DNA of 64,000 nucleotides from an uncultured Lachnospiraceae bacterium (GTDB taxonomy: Bacteria; Bacillota; Clostridia; Lachnospirales; Lachnospiraceae): the NCBI GenBank assembly GCA_946554445.1, contig CAMNSD010000014.1, positions 35,463-99,462 on the forward strand, read 5' to 3'. Below are positions 35,180 to 43,878 of the stretch, piece by piece. The notes under the pieces were generated by a model. It made no database searches, was not told where the DNA came from, and saw only the letters and a program-made list of their open reading frames with translations. How positions within the stretch are numbered: position 1 is the first letter of the stretch; each line of letters opens with the position of its first letter. A program made the position numbers and the translations under genes.

Positions 35180-37420
35180 TTATTCCTCCCTTATAGGTAA
35201 TACGTCTCCTCCACACAGCCTTACAAGAAATACCACAAAGAAAAGACTTGTGACCGCTTCCCATATAAATCCCATGGTACAGATCGGATCATGATAGGTC
35301 AATGTCACCGTTCCGCACCCGCCCTGGGTGGAGATCAAAATGTTATCATTCTCCAGCCGCTCGATAGATAACGGATGTTTTGTCCCATCTTTTTCTGTAA
35401 GGAAAGCCTGCAGATGCCTGTCATATATAAAGGACAGGGTATATTCCCCACCCGCCCGCGCTTCAAAAGTAACCGTCTCCATATTGAGATCCGTCAGCGG
35501 AACCAAACGTCCTTCACTGTCCGTGCACAAGCTGTTTACGCCGTCTATCTCCACCAGATCATAATGTGCATTAAATTCTTTTACGCCTGTCACCCGAATA
35601 CCAGGCAGTTCTTGTAAAGCGGCGACGATCTCCGGGCGGAGGTCCCGATACAATTTGGCGTCCATAAACGCCTGCGCCCTCTGGTTATCCTCTAAGCTGG
35701 ATTTATCCAGCAGCAGGTAACGGACGCCGTTCTCTATCAGCTGCCGCGACACCTTCTCCGGCTCCTGCGTCAGATTCTGCAAGAGATTTTTTGTCGTGTC
35801 TGCATTGGCAAATCTGGTATAAAACTCTTTATCCGTGTATATCGCATCAAACGCTTCCATTCTCTGGTCGCTGACGGCATTCTCATAACCTGCCAGAGAA
35901 AATACCGAGATGGCCGTGGGGAAATTTCTGGATAGATTTTCAGATATATTAAAAACCTCGTCATTGATCCATGGAAAGCGAAAGAAAGACGCTGTCCTGT
36001 AATTCTTACAATCCATGGACGCCTCCTCTATCATGCGGACTGCATCCTGCTTTTCCCCGGCAAATCCCTTCTCTATCTGGGGACCGTACAACCTGTCAAC
36101 ACCCCACACCACGTCGCGGGCATTGAAGCATCCGATACAGACAAAAGTCGCTGTCAGCACCATCGTCAGGGACTGTATTCTACCCCTGCCCTGCCGCCCT
36201 ACAGCCCAGGCAAAAATCATGATTGCCAGTGGCGCCACCACAAAAACCGCTTTAAATAAATGACGGAAATTCCGCACCACCGGCAGAGCATGCAGTACCA
36301 TAGCTGCAAGGCCGCCACTCATAACAGACAGGAAAAAAAGCAGCGCTGCCACAAGGGCGGCCGCAATCTTCTGTTCCTGCGGCCAGGAAGACGCCCGCTC
36401 ATACCCTGTTTTACATGCCCTCCACAATTCTTCCGGATTCCCGCATTTGCCCGCGCGCCTTATACATCTGCTGACTGCCAGAAGCATGGCCGCAAACAAC
36501 CATAATGCCACAATGCCCATATAGAGCACCATATTGTCCCTCCTATACATAACGGAAGCATCCATAAAAGAAAAACCCATGTCCCGTCTATGTAAGATTC
36601 CCTGCGGAATCACGGAATGAATCAGCAGACTGTTCAGAAAAATCGGATTTTCAAAGAAATCCCTATATTTCTGGAAATTATCGGAAGCCTGCAGCGCCAG
36701 AAGCAATATTGGCAGGGAAAGGCAAACGCCAACCGCAGCATTGGTAAACAGGGCTTTAAAATATTTGCGTTCCCGTAAAAGCATCATCGTCATGCACAGA
36801 ATTCCAAATACTACATATTGATAAAAAGTATACTGTACATTGCCCATATATATGCTCATGGCCAACACGATCCCACACGCACAGTACAATGGCACCCCTT
36901 TCTTGCAACGGATAAACACATAGACAAGAAGCGGAATCATCAGATAATTATTAAAAATATAATACCAGTAGCAAAAAGCCCAAAAGCATCCCAATGTGCT
37001 ATAGGCCGCAGTCATGAGAAAGGCCGCTCCCTGTCCACAGCCCAATCTTCTGCAGAGCAGATAACAGACCAAATTCCCGGCGATCACCAGCAGTCCGATA
37101 TAAAAGGAAATCATGGGAATCTGCCCCGGCAACAGACTCGACGCAATATAGGATAACAGCATAAACGGATTCATTATGCCATAATAGCCCTGCTGCGCAA
37201 TAGACATCCCCTTCATCTGATACAGATCATAACAACAGATCCTGCCCGTATTCCCAAGTTCCCCGTAAGCCCGCTCCATGACCGGATACCACTGCATTCT
37301 GTTATCATCTATTAAAAAAGCCTCCGGATTGCCTCCCGTCAGGAAGCACACAAATAATATAGAAGCTGCCAGGACCAATAGCATTCCCGCCTCTACCCTG
37401 CCTTTTTTCTTTCCATCCAT
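35180..37420 (-). CDS. YfhO-family multi-pass membrane glycosyltransferase-like protein
   Basis: This 746-residue protein has about a dozen membrane segments and the YfhO/GT-C layout: a first long loop after helix 1 (AFLIDDNRMQWYPVMERAYGEL) with the acidic DD motif that binds the lipid-linked sugar in GT-C enzymes, then FSFMDASVMYRRDN and FRHLFKAVFVVAP segments. A large soluble C-terminal domain (about residues 450-720) follows. YfhO proteins add sugars to teichoic acids or other surface polymers. It starts 12 bases after another GT-C-like gene, so both act together. In this locus, pilin glycosylation is a reasonable inference. Confidence 0.7.
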   Translation of the reverse strand: MDGKKKGRVEAGMLLVLAASILFVCFLTGGNPEAFLIDDNRMQWYPVMERAYGELGNTGRICCYDLYQMKGMSIAQQGYYGIMNPFMLLSYIASSLLPGQIPMISFYIGLLVIAGNLVCYLLCRRLGCGQGAAFLMTAAYSTLGCFWAFCYWYYIFNNYLMIPLLVYVFIRCKKGVPLYCACGIVLAMSIYMGNVQYTFYQYVVFGILCMTMMLLRERKYFKALFTNAAVGVCLSLPILLLALQASDNFQKYRDFFENPIFLNSLLIHSVIPQGILHRRDMGFSFMDASVMYRRDNMVLYMGIVALWLFAAMLLAVSRCIRRAGKCGNPEELWRACKTGYERASSWPQEQKIAAALVAALLFFLSVMSGGLAAMVLHALPVVRNFRHLFKAVFVVAPLAIMIFAWAVGRQGRGRIQSLTMVLTATFVCIGCFNARDVVWGVDRLYGPQIEKGFAGEKQDAVRMIEEASMDCKNYRTASFFRFPWINDEVFNISENLSRNFPTAISVFSLAGYENAVSDQRMEAFDAIYTDKEFYTRFANADTTKNLLQNLTQEPEKVSRQLIENGVRYLLLDKSSLEDNQRAQAFMDAKLYRDLRPEIVAALQELPGIRVTGVKEFNAHYDLVEIDGVNSLCTDSEGRLVPLTDLNMETVTFEARAGGEYTLSFIYDRHLQAFLTEKDGTKHPLSIERLENDNILISTQGGCGTVTLTYHDPICTMGFIWEAVTSLFFVVFLVRLCGGDVLPIREE

Positions 37421-37432
37421 TTCTATGCCCCG

Positions 37433-39169
37433 TTATCTTCCAATCGCTATCTTCTGCAGACCAGTCTCTTCCAGCAGATCCCTATGTACATAAATTTTGC
37501 TCTCAAGATAATCCGTTCCGGCCTTCCAGATCATCTCTGCGGGCGCCTGATAGACCAGCACATAATCCGCCCCTCTCACGCTGCCTCCATAGACTGTCAT
37601 AAGGTCCGGATTCATCCACAGTACTTGCGGCGCCCCCTCTTTCCTCCAAACTTCATAGGTCTTTTGCGTCTCTTCCTCGGTGAGCCGTATATGTACGACA
37701 TAGTTCCTGTCATCTTTTCCTTCATTAAAATTCATAAAGATGTTGTGATCAAAATACGGTGCAATGTTCACTGCGCGGTCACATTCATTGATATCGACAT
37801 GCTGTATGTTCCCCTTCTCATCATGACTAACACTCCACGCAGACATCATCCTGTACTGATCCAGATGATGTTCCTTGATAAATTTTGCCTCTTCCCGTCC
37901 TGATGCATAAATTTTATCAATATCCAGTCTGCAGGAAGCCACTGTCCAGAAAAGGGAAACCCCAAGCGCTATCGTCCCCATCAAAATCGCCGCACACTTT
38001 ATCGGCATTTCCAACTTCCCGCGAATCTCCTCTCCATCTTTCTGAACGTTCCGCTCCGTTTCCACAGTCGCCCATACCCAGAAACACAGGTATAACAAGC
38101 CGATTCCTGTATGATGAAGGGATACATACACCGCCGCTGAAAAAAGTGCATATATACTGTACGGTAGAACGCACAAAAGGACGGTTTTCTTTTTCTTCCC
38201 ATAGTATAAGAGTAGAAACCAGATCAACGCTCCCACGATACAGCCGCTGACCAGCGTTGACATTTGTAAGAAAGCCCATGACAGCGTAAGATGCTCTCCA
38301 TAGACATTTGTCATCGTCACATCCGCCGGAAGTATCATGATCATATATAATAACCGCACCCAGAAAGGATTGCGGATATCATCCACCTCAGCTGTCGCGT
38401 ATGTATTCTCCCGCGGCATGATCAGCAGGATAACACAGACTGCCATCACAAGAAGCAGTCCCAGCCACCAGATCCTGCGGTCCTTACCATATCTTCCCAC
38501 CAGACCACGCAGCCCTTTCCTGTCCCAGATCTCCCACAGCCAGACCAATGCCAAACCGCCCGCTACCACAAGCCCATAGGCAGTCGTCATACACAATAAC
38601 ATCAACACCGCCACATACCTGCCAGGTTTTTCATTCCTGCGTTTGTACGCCATGGCTAACAGCACAAATTCCAGGACCATCACACAATATACCCTGGAAA
38701 TTACGCCATACTGGTAAAAATAAAAATACGTGAACGGCAAAAGCAGACGCACAATACGCGGAAAAGGCGCGTACCGCAGGATAAGAAATACCGAAACCCC
38801 CATGAATACGAGGCTCACCAGCGTCATTGACAATTCATATGGTGCCCCCGCTTTGGCAAGAGGCATCAAGATCAGATGCCACAGGGGCGGATGGCCCTCA
38901 TAATGCGTGGTCTCAAATATCAGCGTCTTAAGCGATACACATCTCGCAATCTGCCAGGCTTCCGCCTCATCAAAGAAGGGTTCATGAAAGGCCGCCATAC
39001 CCAGATGCGCCGCCGCATAAATAAGCATCACCGCAATTTCCGGGAATCCACCCCGTATGGCCTCCACCCTCCCAGCAAACGCCGCCAGCCGGTCCGCCGC
39101 CGCCTGTAATATTTGATATATTTTATATAACAGCTGATACTCCTGCCCTGCTTCTGTCTGTATCTTCAT
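37433..39169 (-). CDS. GT-C fold membrane glycosyltransferase-like protein
   Basis: The 578-residue protein has about ten membrane segments. The first extracytoplasmic loop contains HEPFFDEAEAWQIARC, the DE motif typical of GT-C (ArnT/PMT-type) transferases, and HYEGHPPLWHLILMP, the second loop signature. A soluble tail (about residues 420-578) ends the protein. I choose ATG 39169 because GAGAGG lies just ahead; the in-frame ATG nine codons earlier has none. It lies 12 bases before the YfhO-like gene. The sugar and acceptor cannot be read from sequence. Confidence 0.68.
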   Translation of the reverse strand: MKIQTEAGQEYQLLYKIYQILQAAADRLAAFAGRVEAIRGGFPEIAVMLIYAAAHLGMAAFHEPFFDEAEAWQIARCVSLKTLIFETTHYEGHPPLWHLILMPLAKAGAPYELSMTLVSLVFMGVSVFLILRYAPFPRIVRLLLPFTYFYFYQYGVISRVYCVMVLEFVLLAMAYKRRNEKPGRYVAVLMLLCMTTAYGLVVAGGLALVWLWEIWDRKGLRGLVGRYGKDRRIWWLGLLLVMAVCVILLIMPRENTYATAEVDDIRNPFWVRLLYMIMILPADVTMTNVYGEHLTLSWAFLQMSTLVSGCIVGALIWFLLLYYGKKKKTVLLCVLPYSIYALFSAAVYVSLHHTGIGLLYLCFWVWATVETERNVQKDGEEIRGKLEMPIKCAAILMGTIALGVSLFWTVASCRLDIDKIYASGREEAKFIKEHHLDQYRMMSAWSVSHDEKGNIQHVDINECDRAVNIAPYFDHNIFMNFNEGKDDRNYVVHIRLTEEETQKTYEVWRKEGAPQVLWMNPDLMTVYGGSVRGADYVLVYQAPAEMIWKAGTDYLESKIYVHRDLLEETGLQKIAIGR

Positions 39170-39311
39170 TGTCCTCTCCCGTATCGCGCCGTACATGAAT
39201 ATAGATAGGAATAACTTTTGCGTTTTTATAAAAATCTATTCAGTATTATAATCCTTTTGCGACAGATGGGCAATCTAAATTGAAATTTGCAAAGATACGC
39301 CATTTGTATAG

Positions 39312-40208
39312 TTACATTACCATCTTCTGATACAGACTGACAGCCTCCTCCTCTTTTAACCGAAAGCAGGTCTGCAACATACCTATAATATATTCTTGCG
39401 GCTGTTTTTGCATCACAGTCTCCGCCACAAAAGCTTCCGCACAGTGCATCTTTTCTTCGATTTTTCCTTCTCTTTTTCCCTGTTCGCGTCCTCTCTCCAT
39501 ATACTTAGTCAGTGCATATCCCATCGTAATCTTCTCTCCTTTCTCTTGTCGCTCCTGCAGTAAGTCCATATGTTCCATAAAGTCTGTCTCACCTGTCAGC
39601 GCATACAGCATACGTATCACCGCATCCGGTTCTGCGATTTCCTGTTCTGTAGCCTCATACAGTTCTGCCTCCGCCAGATAATCGACCACCACTCTCATGT
39701 CACTCTTAAATCTCTGTCTTATTTCCCGTGGAAGACACTTCATCGAATACAAGTGCAGGCAGACATTATCCATGTATTTTCTGGCTTTATGATGAATCTT
39801 TTTCCTGCGAAAAAAATTATATAAATCAGTAATAGGATTCCACGCAGCGTCACCCCAATATAACACAAGCGTAATCGCAGGATAGGTTTCTTTGCCATTA
39901 TACTGCTGCCTGTAAATCGCACCTTCATAACCAGCCTTACGAAGCAGTATCCTATAATCTGGTCTGGATTGGTTTTCTAGCGTGTACTGCATCACAATTT
40001 TGCCATTTCTTATTTCATATTTGCTCACGTCATTGTATTGGTTGCGCAGTTCCCCATTTTGAGCAGAATATAGAGATTCTGTCGGGGCCGGCTGCAGATT
40101 CTGGGGTAATAGCACCTGCTCTCCATCGTAAACAAACGCATTGACAATATCTGCAAATACCTCCGAACTGCTTTCAAACCGTTTTGCTGCCAGGTCTTTT
40201 TGTCCCAT
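39312..40208 (-). CDS. Rpn-family PD-(D/E)XK nuclease/putative transposase
   Basis: This 298-residue protein belongs to the Rpn/Transposase_31 type common in Lachnospiraceae. It opens with QKDLAAKRFESSSEVFADIVN. It has the core with LENQSRPDYRILLRKAGYEG (the E-N-Q form of the catalytic triad near residues 78-80), then PAITLVLYWGDAAWNP. A helical C-terminal half ends in EEAVSLYQKMVM. It looks complete. It lies between pilB and the glycosyltransferase genes, in the same direction, and interrupts what would otherwise be a continuous pilus operon. Such genes often occur in many divergent copies per genome. Confidence 0.8.
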   Translation of the reverse strand: MGQKDLAAKRFESSSEVFADIVNAFVYDGEQVLLPQNLQPAPTESLYSAQNGELRNQYNDVSKYEIRNGKIVMQYTLENQSRPDYRILLRKAGYEGAIYRQQYNGKETYPAITLVLYWGDAAWNPITDLYNFFRRKKIHHKARKYMDNVCLHLYSMKCLPREIRQRFKSDMRVVVDYLAEAELYEATEQEIAEPDAVIRMLYALTGETDFMEHMDLLQERQEKGEKITMGYALTKYMERGREQGKREGKIEEKMHCAEAFVAETVMQKQPQEYIIGMLQTCFRLKEEEAVSLYQKMVM

Positions 40209-40402
40209 ATAGCTCCTCCTATGTGCAGAGCCATACGGCTGTCCCTTACATAAATGCTATCTGCAGACTCTGCCTATATCCGTGAAATTATGGCAGAATC
40301 TGCCAGAATGTCCAATGCGGGTATGAACTCCCGCTGATAGATACAGCCGGCCACATGAGTCATGCTGACCGGCTGCTCTACTATAAGAATACTTTATTTT
40401 TT

Positions 40403-40472
40403 AGAATTTGTCAATTAAATTTTGCGAATTAAACAAACGTTATTTCGTTTATTTAATTTGCTAATTCTTTTC
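40403..40472. repeat. AT-rich palindrome between pilB and the Rpn gene
   Basis: Sequence around AATTAAACAAACG and its near-complement CGTTTATTTAATT forms an imperfect hairpin 30-100 bases after the pilB stop. It may serve as a weak terminator for pilB. A second GC-rich stem, CAGCCGG and CCGGCTG (about 40344-40376), lies next to it. The rest of the 296-base gap shows nothing further. Confidence 0.45.
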
Positions 40473-40504
40473 TAGTTCTTATTCTTTCCTTTATACATCC
40501 CAGC

Positions 40505-42199
40505 TTAAATATCAAATGACACTCTCATCATCTCCTGCACGGAGGTAATGCCTTCCATTACATACTTGGTGGCGCTCATGCGCAGGGTGTTCATCCCCTC
40601 TTCCAGGGCTTTATTCTTGATATCTTCAGCCGAACCCTTTTTACTGATAATGGTCTTCAGGGGCTGGGTTACTTCCATAATCTCATAGACACCGATACGT
40701 CCTTTGAAGCCGGTACCGTCACATTTCGGACAGCCGCAAGGTTCGTAAATCGTCACGTCTGCATCCGGTTCCAGCATCAGCAGTTCCAGTTCTTCCGCAT
40801 CCGCCTTCTTTTTCTTTTTACATTCAGGGCAAAGGCGGCGCACCAGTCGCTGGGCAATGACGCCTATCGTAGAGTCTGCAATCAGATATGGCTCTATGCC
40901 CATATCCGCCAGTCGGGTAATGGTGCTGGCAGCAGAGTTTGTATGCAGTGTGGATACCACCAGATGTCCGGTGATAGATGCCTGTACTGCGATAGAGGCG
41001 GTCTCCTGGTCTCGAATCTCACCGATCATGATGATATCCGGATCTTGTCGGAGAATAGAACGAAGCGCCGAAGCAAAGGTCAGGTTTGCCTTAGTATTTA
41101 CCTGCACCTGATTGATACCATCAATATTAGCCTCTACAGGATCCTCTACGGTGATGATATTAACGTCTTCTTTGTTGAGCTCACTGAGCGCTGTATACAG
41201 AGTCGTGGACTTACCGCTTCCGGTAGGACCAGTTACCAGCAGAATCCCATGGGGATTCTTCAAAATATGGTCAAATTTCTTCAGTTCATCAGGTTTCAGT
41301 CCCAGCTGGCTCTTCTCCCTGGTCAGCGCGTTCTTGGAAGTAAGACGCATAACAATCTTTTCCCCGTAAACCGTGGGCAGGATAGATACACGGATATCGA
41401 ACTCTTTTCTATCCACTATCTGGGTGATACGGCCGTCCTGGGGCTTCCTTTTCTCGGAAATGTCCATGCCGCCGATAATCTTGATACGCGCTACGATGGC
41501 CGGCAATAAGCGGATGCTGTAAGTCGCCTTTTCATAGAGGGCACCGTCAATACGATATCGAATCCGCACTTGGCGTTCCATGGGCTCAATATGGATATCA
41601 GAGGCACGCTGTCTGACCGCCTGGTCAATCATACCCTTAACCAGCTGTACAATCGGGGAATTATTGACATCCTCACTGTACATGTCCTCCTGCTCCACCA
41701 TCTGGCTTTCTTTTTCCCTGGTGTATTCTTCCAGGGCAGAATTTACCTCCGCCTGACCATAATAACGGTCTAGGGCCAGCATAACGCTGCCTGTGGTTGC
41801 CACCACCGGCTCCACCTGCAGATTTGTGATGATATTGATGTCGTCCATGGCCGCCATATCCATTGGATCGGACATGGCCACCCTCAGCACATTCATGTTA
41901 TCCGGCGAATACTCAAAAGGCAGCGCCTTGTGCTTTTTCAGTACGCTTGCAGGCACAAGAGAAAGGACATCCTGCTCAATCTCTACATTCTGCAGATCCA
42001 CCATATCATAGTGGAACTGATTACTCAGCGCCCTCGCTATATTTTCCTCTGTGGCGAGTCCCTCATCCACTAGGGTTTCACCTAATTTACGGCCGCTGCC
42101 TTTCTGCAGTTCCAATCCCTTTTGTAAATCCTCTGCTGAGATAACGCCGTTGTTGACAAGCACGTCTCCCAGACGCAGTTTTTTCCTGTTATAGTCCAT
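40505..42199 (-). CDS. pilB: T4P extension ATPase PilB with MshEN c-di-GMP-type domain
   Basis: PilB powers pilus extension by turning PilC. The 564-residue protein has an N-terminal MshEN domain with two adjacent signature repeats (RLGDVLVNNGVISAEDLQKG, and KLGETLVDEGLATEENIARA). The GspE core has Walker A GPTGSGKSTT near residue 325 and the Asp and His boxes (ISILPTVYGEKIVMR; TGHLVVSTLHTN). A four-Cys zinc module follows (CPECKKKKK and CGCPKCDGTGF). I prefer ATG 42199 with GGGGGAT ahead of it over an upstream in-frame start. MshEN repeats bind c-di-GMP in other PilB/MshE proteins, so extension is probably second-messenger controlled. Confidence 0.93.
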   Translation of the reverse strand: MDYNRKKLRLGDVLVNNGVISAEDLQKGLELQKGSGRKLGETLVDEGLATEENIARALSNQFHYDMVDLQNVEIEQDVLSLVPASVLKKHKALPFEYSPDNMNVLRVAMSDPMDMAAMDDINIITNLQVEPVVATTGSVMLALDRYYGQAEVNSALEEYTREKESQMVEQEDMYSEDVNNSPIVQLVKGMIDQAVRQRASDIHIEPMERQVRIRYRIDGALYEKATYSIRLLPAIVARIKIIGGMDISEKRKPQDGRITQIVDRKEFDIRVSILPTVYGEKIVMRLTSKNALTREKSQLGLKPDELKKFDHILKNPHGILLVTGPTGSGKSTTLYTALSELNKEDVNIITVEDPVEANIDGINQVQVNTKANLTFASALRSILRQDPDIIMIGEIRDQETASIAVQASITGHLVVSTLHTNSAASTITRLADMGIEPYLIADSTIGVIAQRLVRRLCPECKKKKKADAEELELLMLEPDADVTIYEPCGCPKCDGTGFKGRIGVYEIMEVTQPLKTIISKKGSAEDIKNKALEEGMNTLRMSATKYVMEGITSVQEMMRVSFDI

Positions 42200-42283
42200 T
42201 TTAAATCCCCCACTCCAGGACACCCTCTCCAACGTCCTGACACATTTTTGTGTCCAGTTTCCACTGTACACTTATTTACATCC

Positions 42284-42312
42284 ATTTTACTCTTTATTTA
42301 AATATGGCGCAA
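42284..42312 (-). promoter_or_regulatory. Promoter before pilB
   Basis: On the minus strand TTGCGC (42312-42307), 17 bases and TAAAAT (42289-42284) lie in the gap between dprA and pilB. The leader of about 80 bases contains a CAGGAC/GTCCTG hairpin just upstream of the start region. This would let the pilus genes be read independently of comM-dprA. Confidence 0.5.
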
Positions 42313-42366
42313 GATTTGATTTGCCTTTTATCCTGTTATCTTGCTCCTTCTATACTGCCCTGCCGT

Positions 42367-43488
42367 TTATTCTAGACACTTTGCAAAATAACTGCCGCCC
42401 ACTTGTCTGACATATCCATCCGCACAAAGCTGCAAAAGTTTATGTAGTAGTATCGGAAAAGAAATACTACTGCCATACGCTTCTTCATATTTCCTCTGCA
42501 AAATCCCAGCCGACTGGGGATTGATGTCTACAAGTTTCAGGATATCCTGCTTTTCTTTATCCCAAAAGAGCAGTTCCTGCTGACTTGCTTCCTGCTCATC
42601 CTGATATTCCGCAAGCAATTCTTCCAATAATTCACCCGGCGTCGATACAAGACCGGCTCCCTGCCTGATCAATCGATTACATCCCCGGCTCAAGGGATCG
42701 GTTCCCCGTCCCGGCAGCGCATAAACTTCCCTTCCCTGCTCCAACGCCATATCCACTGTAATCAGTGTTCCACTCTTTTCTTTGGCCTCGATCACCAACA
42801 CCGCATCCGCCATCCCGCTAATAATCCGATTTCGGGGTGGAAAAAGAATAGCCCTCGGACCAATGCCCGGCGGATACTCAGAACAAATACCGCCCTGCTG
42901 TATCAATGCTTCATATAATTCCCGGTTCTCCCGTGGATAACAGATATCAACGCCACATCCCAGTACGCCTAGCGAATATCCCCCTGCCCGAAGAGCCGCC
43001 TGCTGTCCAATCCCGTCAATCCCTCTGGCCATTCCACTGATCACCTGTACCCCTGCCCGCGCCAGTCCTGCACCAAATTGCCCGGCCATATATCTGCCAT
43101 ATTCCGTACAGTCCCGGGCTCCTATAACTGCCACTGCTTTCTGACTTACAGCAGGCAGCCTGCCCACATAATACAGGACGTAAGGAGAATCTGAAATATC
43201 TTTTAACCGCGTCGGAAAATCCTCTTCCGAAGCCGTCACCATCTGAATCCCTCTTTCTCTCATACGTTCGTATTCTCCCCTCACGTCATAATCAGATGCC
43301 GACTCAATTACACATGTTATTTTATTTTCATAGCGTTTTGATATTTTCTCTGTCAAGTTACCGACAACGGCCATTTGATAGATTTCCCGCGGCGTGCCAA
43401 TTGTTTCCAGGCTTTTTAGCAGACTACGGTTACCCATGCCCACAGCCTGATACAGCCAGTGCATGTAAGCTTTGTCTTCTTCTGTCAT
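42367..43488 (-). CDS. dprA: DNA processing protein DprA
   Basis: DprA loads RecA on incoming single-stranded DNA during transformation. The 373-residue protein has a Rossmann-like core with VAVIGARDCTEYGRYMAGQF, VISGMARGIDGIGQQAA, and the FPPRNRIISGMADAVLV signature (residues about 120-265). A C-terminal winged helix of DML1 type follows (residues about 310-370). Length is standard. It lies between the comM and pilB genes, consistent with the pilus serving DNA uptake. In Bacillus-type genomes the next gene would be topA. Confidence 0.95.
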   Translation of the reverse strand: MTEEDKAYMHWLYQAVGMGNRSLLKSLETIGTPREIYQMAVVGNLTEKISKRYENKITCVIESASDYDVRGEYERMRERGIQMVTASEEDFPTRLKDISDSPYVLYYVGRLPAVSQKAVAVIGARDCTEYGRYMAGQFGAGLARAGVQVISGMARGIDGIGQQAALRAGGYSLGVLGCGVDICYPRENRELYEALIQQGGICSEYPPGIGPRAILFPPRNRIISGMADAVLVIEAKEKSGTLITVDMALEQGREVYALPGRGTDPLSRGCNRLIRQGAGLVSTPGELLEELLAEYQDEQEASQQELLFWDKEKQDILKLVDINPQSAGILQRKYEEAYGSSISFPILLHKLLQLCADGYVRQVGGSYFAKCLE

Positions 43489-43554
43489 CTTATTGTCTCC
43501 TTTCTTTTTATATTCTTTCTCTTTTCATTTTTCTTTTTTATGGTGTGGGATTAG

Positions 43555-43847
43555 AGTGTCAAAAGGTGCTTTCATAAAATTGAATGGGCAGATGACACAA
43601 AATGTCCACGAAGTTATCTTGCGCAGGAATATGTGATTTTCTTAATATTCCGTTCCATCCCCAGAAATTTCGGGACACGGATGTCCCGAAAAGCCCGTTA
43701 TGAGCCCGGATGGCGAATAGAGGGTGGTTTCGTCCGCTGACACAGCTTTGCCGGAATATTTTAGAAAATCCATATGACGAAGCCTGATGCAAGGGAACAT
43801 TTTGTGTCATCTGCCATCTCTATTTATCTTTTGCACCTTTTGACACT
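43555..43847. repeat. 293-bp nested inverted-repeat element between comM and dprA
   Basis: Terminal 15-bp arms AGTGTCAAAAGGTGC (43555-43569) and their exact complement (43833-43847) enclose a second perfect 19-bp pair starting GGCAGATGACAC (43587-43605 with 43797-43815). A third near-perfect pair is GATTTTCTTAATATTCCG (43635-43652 with 43752-43770). A central 9-bp hairpin is TTCGGGACA/TGTCCCGAA (43669-43690). The whole element can fold into one long rod. It is either a MITE-like mobile element or a large structured RNA in the comM-dprA transcript. The 390-base gap holds no convincing gene. Confidence 0.85.
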
Positions 43848-43878
43848 TGAATCGGTATAGGAAAGTTCCCTGCTTTCC

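Noticed and set aside
43559..43810. 83-residue minus-strand reading frame between comM and dprA
   Set aside because: It lies wholly inside the nested inverted repeat, has no ribosome site and shows no protein-like pattern.
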